A DNA stretch of 7,996 nucleotides from contig JAISSL010000228.1 in assembly GCA_031273145.1 (NCBI GenBank), positions 1 to 7,996 of the forward strand, written 5' to 3'. This stretch comes from Zoogloeaceae bacterium (GTDB taxonomy: Bacteria > Pseudomonadota > Gammaproteobacteria > Burkholderiales > Rhodocyclaceae). Under the pieces are notes generated by a model. That model did not search any database, was not told where the DNA came from, and worked only from the letters and a program-made list of their open reading frames with translations. How positions within the stretch are numbered: position 1 is the stretch's first letter; every line of letters begins with the position of its first letter. Made by a program: the position numbers and the translations under genes. Below, piece after piece: positions 6,317 to 7,996 of the stretch.

Positions 6317-7089
6317 GTCTGATTCATCCAACCGCGATCGTGCATCCGGGCGCAACGCTTGCCGAAGGCGTCGAAATCGGCGCTTACACAATCATCGGCG
6401 AGCATGTGGAAATCGGCGAGCGCACCTGGATCGGGCCGCATGTCGTCATCAATGGGCGTACCCGTATTGGGCGGGAAAACCGCATTTTCCAGTTTTCTTC
6501 GTTGGGCGACGTGCCACAGGACAAGAAATACGCAGGCGAGCCAACCCGGCTTGAGATTGGCGACCGCAATACCATCCGCGAATTTGCCTCGTTCAATATC
6601 GGCACGGCGCAGGATGCGGGCGTGACCCGCATTGGCAACGACAACTGGATCATGGGCTACGTGCATATCGCGCACGATTGCCAGGTGGGGAACCACACCA
6701 TCTTTGCCAATGGCGCCCAGCTTGCCGGACATGTGCATATAGAGGACTGGGCGATTCTCGGCGGCTTTACCGGCGTGCATCAATTCTGCCGCGTGGGCGC
6801 GCATGTCATGACGGCGGGTTTTTCGGTGATTGTGCAGGACGTGCCGCCTTACCTGATGGTGGCGGGCAATACCGCTTCGCCGCACGGCATCAATGTGGAA
6901 GGCTTGAAGCGACGGGGATTTCACGCGGAAGCGATTACCGCCCTGAAACGCGCCTATCGCGCGCTTTACAAATCCGGCCTGCTGCTGGAAGAGGCCAAGG
7001 TCAAACTGGAGGAACTGGCGGAAGAACAGCCGGACGTGCGGCGTTTTCTGGAGTTTCTCGCCGTTTCCAAGCGTGGGATTGTGCGATGA
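6313..7089 (+). CDS. lpxA: UDP-GlcNAc 3-O-acyltransferase LpxA
   Basis: LpxA transfers a 3-hydroxyacyl chain from ACP to the 3-OH of UDP-GlcNAc, the first step of lipid A synthesis in the cytoplasm. The 258 residues match the usual length. The N-terminal two thirds are hexapeptide repeats of the left-handed beta helix (for example [24 protein letters not shown]). The C-terminal third is the helical domain containing GLKRRGF (197–203). The general base is His121 in HIAHDC (118–123), with His140 and His156 at the other conserved sites. Gly169 aligns with the E. coli acyl-chain ruler Gly173, which favours a long chain there, so a C14-like preference is possible but not certain. It starts inside the fabZ stop (ATGA) and its own stop overlaps lpxB in the same way, indicating tight coupling. 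Confidence 0.98.
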   Translation: MSLIHPTAIVHPGATLAEGVEIGAYTIIGEHVEIGERTWIGPHVVINGRTRIGRENRIFQFSSLGDVPQDKKYAGEPTRLEIGDRNTIREFASFNIGTAQDAGVTRIGNDNWIMGYVHIAHDCQVGNHTIFANGAQLAGHVHIEDWAILGGFTGVHQFCRVGAHVMTAGFSVIVQDVPPYLMVAGNTASPHGINVEGLKRRGFHAEAITALKRAYRALYKSGLLLEEAKVKLEELAEEQPDVRRFLEFLAVSKRGIVR

Positions 7090-7996
7090 GCAAAGCGCCG
7101 CGTATCGCTCTGGTGGCGGGGGAGCCTTCCGGCGACCTGCTTGCGGCTCGGCTTATTGCCGCCTTGAAGGAGAAGCTGCCGGAGGCGCGATGCTTTGGCA
7201 TTGGCGGCCCGAAAATGGTCGCCGAGGGCTTTGATGCCTGGTGGCCTGCGGAAAAACTGGCGGTACTGGGCTTTGTGGACGCCCTGAAGCGTTACCGGGA
7301 GATTTTCGCAATCCGTCGCGCCTTGCAGGCGCGTTTGTTGACGGCGCGGGAAAAACCCGACCTTTTTATCGGCGTGGACGCGCCGGATTTCAATCTGGGT
7401 TTGGAGATAAATTTACGCGCAAGAGGCATCCGTACCATCCATTTCGTCAGTCCTTCCATCTGGGCCTGGCGCGGAAAGCGCATCCATAAAATCGCCAAGG
7501 CTGCCGACCGGGTGCTGGCGCTGTTCCCGATGGAGCCGCCGCTTTACGAGAGGGCGGGAATTCCGGTGACTTATGTGGGGCATCCGCTGGCCGATGAAAT
7601 TCCGCTCGTCACCGACCCGAAGAAAATACGCCGACAACTGCGCTTGCCTGAATACTACTCGCCGATTTTTGCGCTTTTGCCGGGCAGCCGGGAGAGCGAA
7701 CTCAAATATCTGGGCGGGATTTTTGTGGAGACCGCAAAACGGATTTATGCCGAGATGCCGAACGCGCTGTTTCTGGTGCCGCTGACCACGCGGGAAACCA
7801 AGCTCGCCTTCGAGATGGAAATTTACCGGCGCAAGGCCACACTGCTTCCCTGGCGGCTGATGTTCGGACACGCGGAGATAGCTATCGGGGCGGCGGATGC
7901 GGTTCTGGTCAAAAGCGGCACGGCAACCCTGGAGACGATGCTCATCAAGCGTCCCATGGTCATCGTCTATAAACACGCGACGCTGAACTTTTATTT
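7086..7996 (+). CDS. lpxB: lipid-A-disaccharide synthase LpxB, 3' end cut by window
   Basis: LpxB joins 2,3-diacylglucosamine 1-phosphate to UDP-2,3-diacylglucosamine, releasing UDP, to make the beta-1,6 disaccharide of lipid A at the inner face of the cytoplasmic membrane. 303 codons are present; the family is about 380–390 residues, so roughly 80 are missing beyond the right edge. The frame is open throughout. Landmarks are AGEPSGD (11–17; AGEASGD in many homologues), GVDAPDFN (96–103), whose Asp98 matches an essential aspartate of E. coli Lpx[11 protein letters not shown] (120–129), [12 protein letters not shown] (198–209) and KSGTATLE (276–283) near the UDP-sugar site. The ATG overlaps the lpxA stop by four bases, with GGGA about ten bases upstream. 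The 3' end and following genes cannot be judged. Confidence 0.97.
   Translation, partial: MSKAPRIALVAGEPSGDLLAARLIAALKEKLPEARCFGIGGPKMVAEGFDAWWPAEKLAVLGFVDALKRYREIFAIRRALQARLLTAREKPDLFIGVDAPDFNLGLEINLRARGIRTIHFVSPSIWAWRGKRIHKIAKAADRVLALFPMEPPLYERAGIPVTYVGHPLADEIPLVTDPKKIRRQLRLPEYYSPIFALLPGSRESELKYLGGIFVETAKRIYAEMPNALFLVPLTTRETKLAFEMEIYRRKATLLPWRLMFGHAEIAIGAADAVLVKSGTATLETMLIKRPMVIVYKHATLNFY

Noticed and set aside
5858..6924. Minus-strand open frames opposite fabZ and lpxA
   Set aside because: Low-complexity His/Arg/Met-rich translations typical of antisense shadows; the plus-strand genes are unambiguous.
7413..7976. Minus-strand 187-codon open frame opposite lpxB
   Set aside because: The plus strand encodes LpxB continuously with all expected motifs through this stretch.

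Overview
The window looks like a piece of chromosome from a Gram-negative proteobacterium, most likely a betaproteobacterium. The basis is protein-level resemblance recalled from known families: a bacterial-type AspRS close to the Pseudomonas/betaproteobacterial form, the run fmdB–DUF502–aspS that is common in Betaproteobacteria, and an LpxA with betaproteobacterial wording. I cannot name a genus. Every gene here has a recognisable family. I see no insertion sequence, phage gene, tRNA, rRNA or CRISPR array.

Left half, all minus strand, in transcription order from right to left. A receiver-only response regulator (5423–4776) ends in a plausible intrinsic terminator. rbfA (4642–4268) follows, away from its usual infB/truB neighbours. 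A promoter with a perfect TATAAT −10 box then precedes a tight run: an fmdB-type zinc ribbon (4188–3916), a DUF502 membrane protein with a TTG start (3895–3221), aspS (3221–1443, overlapping by one base), and a secreted six-repeat NHL beta-propeller (1420–353, 22 bases after aspS). After a 71-base gap comes the 5' part of hypD, a [NiFe]-hydrogenase maturation gene that runs off the left edge. hypD here has no hypC just upstream.

Right half, plus strand. A 452-base non-coding region (5424–5875) separates the divergent response regulator and fabZ. Then fabZ (GTG start at 5876), lpxA and lpxB (cut by the right edge) follow, each pair joined by a 4-base ATGA overlap. These genes cover the hydroxyacyl-ACP dehydration branch point of fatty acid synthesis and the first and disaccharide-forming steps of lipid A synthesis. 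lpxD, often just upstream of fabZ, is absent here.

The most interesting unexplained sequence is the fabZ leader. It has an extended −10 promoter with no good −35, 11-bp-phased direct repeats upstream of it, and a possible pair of competing RNA structures just before the fabZ start, one ending in a T run. This is suggestive of attenuation but the helices are short. Other points worth a look are the AspRS residues associated with a non-discriminating enzyme, and the odd placement of the NHL propeller between aspS and hypD. I found no clearly new system in the window.
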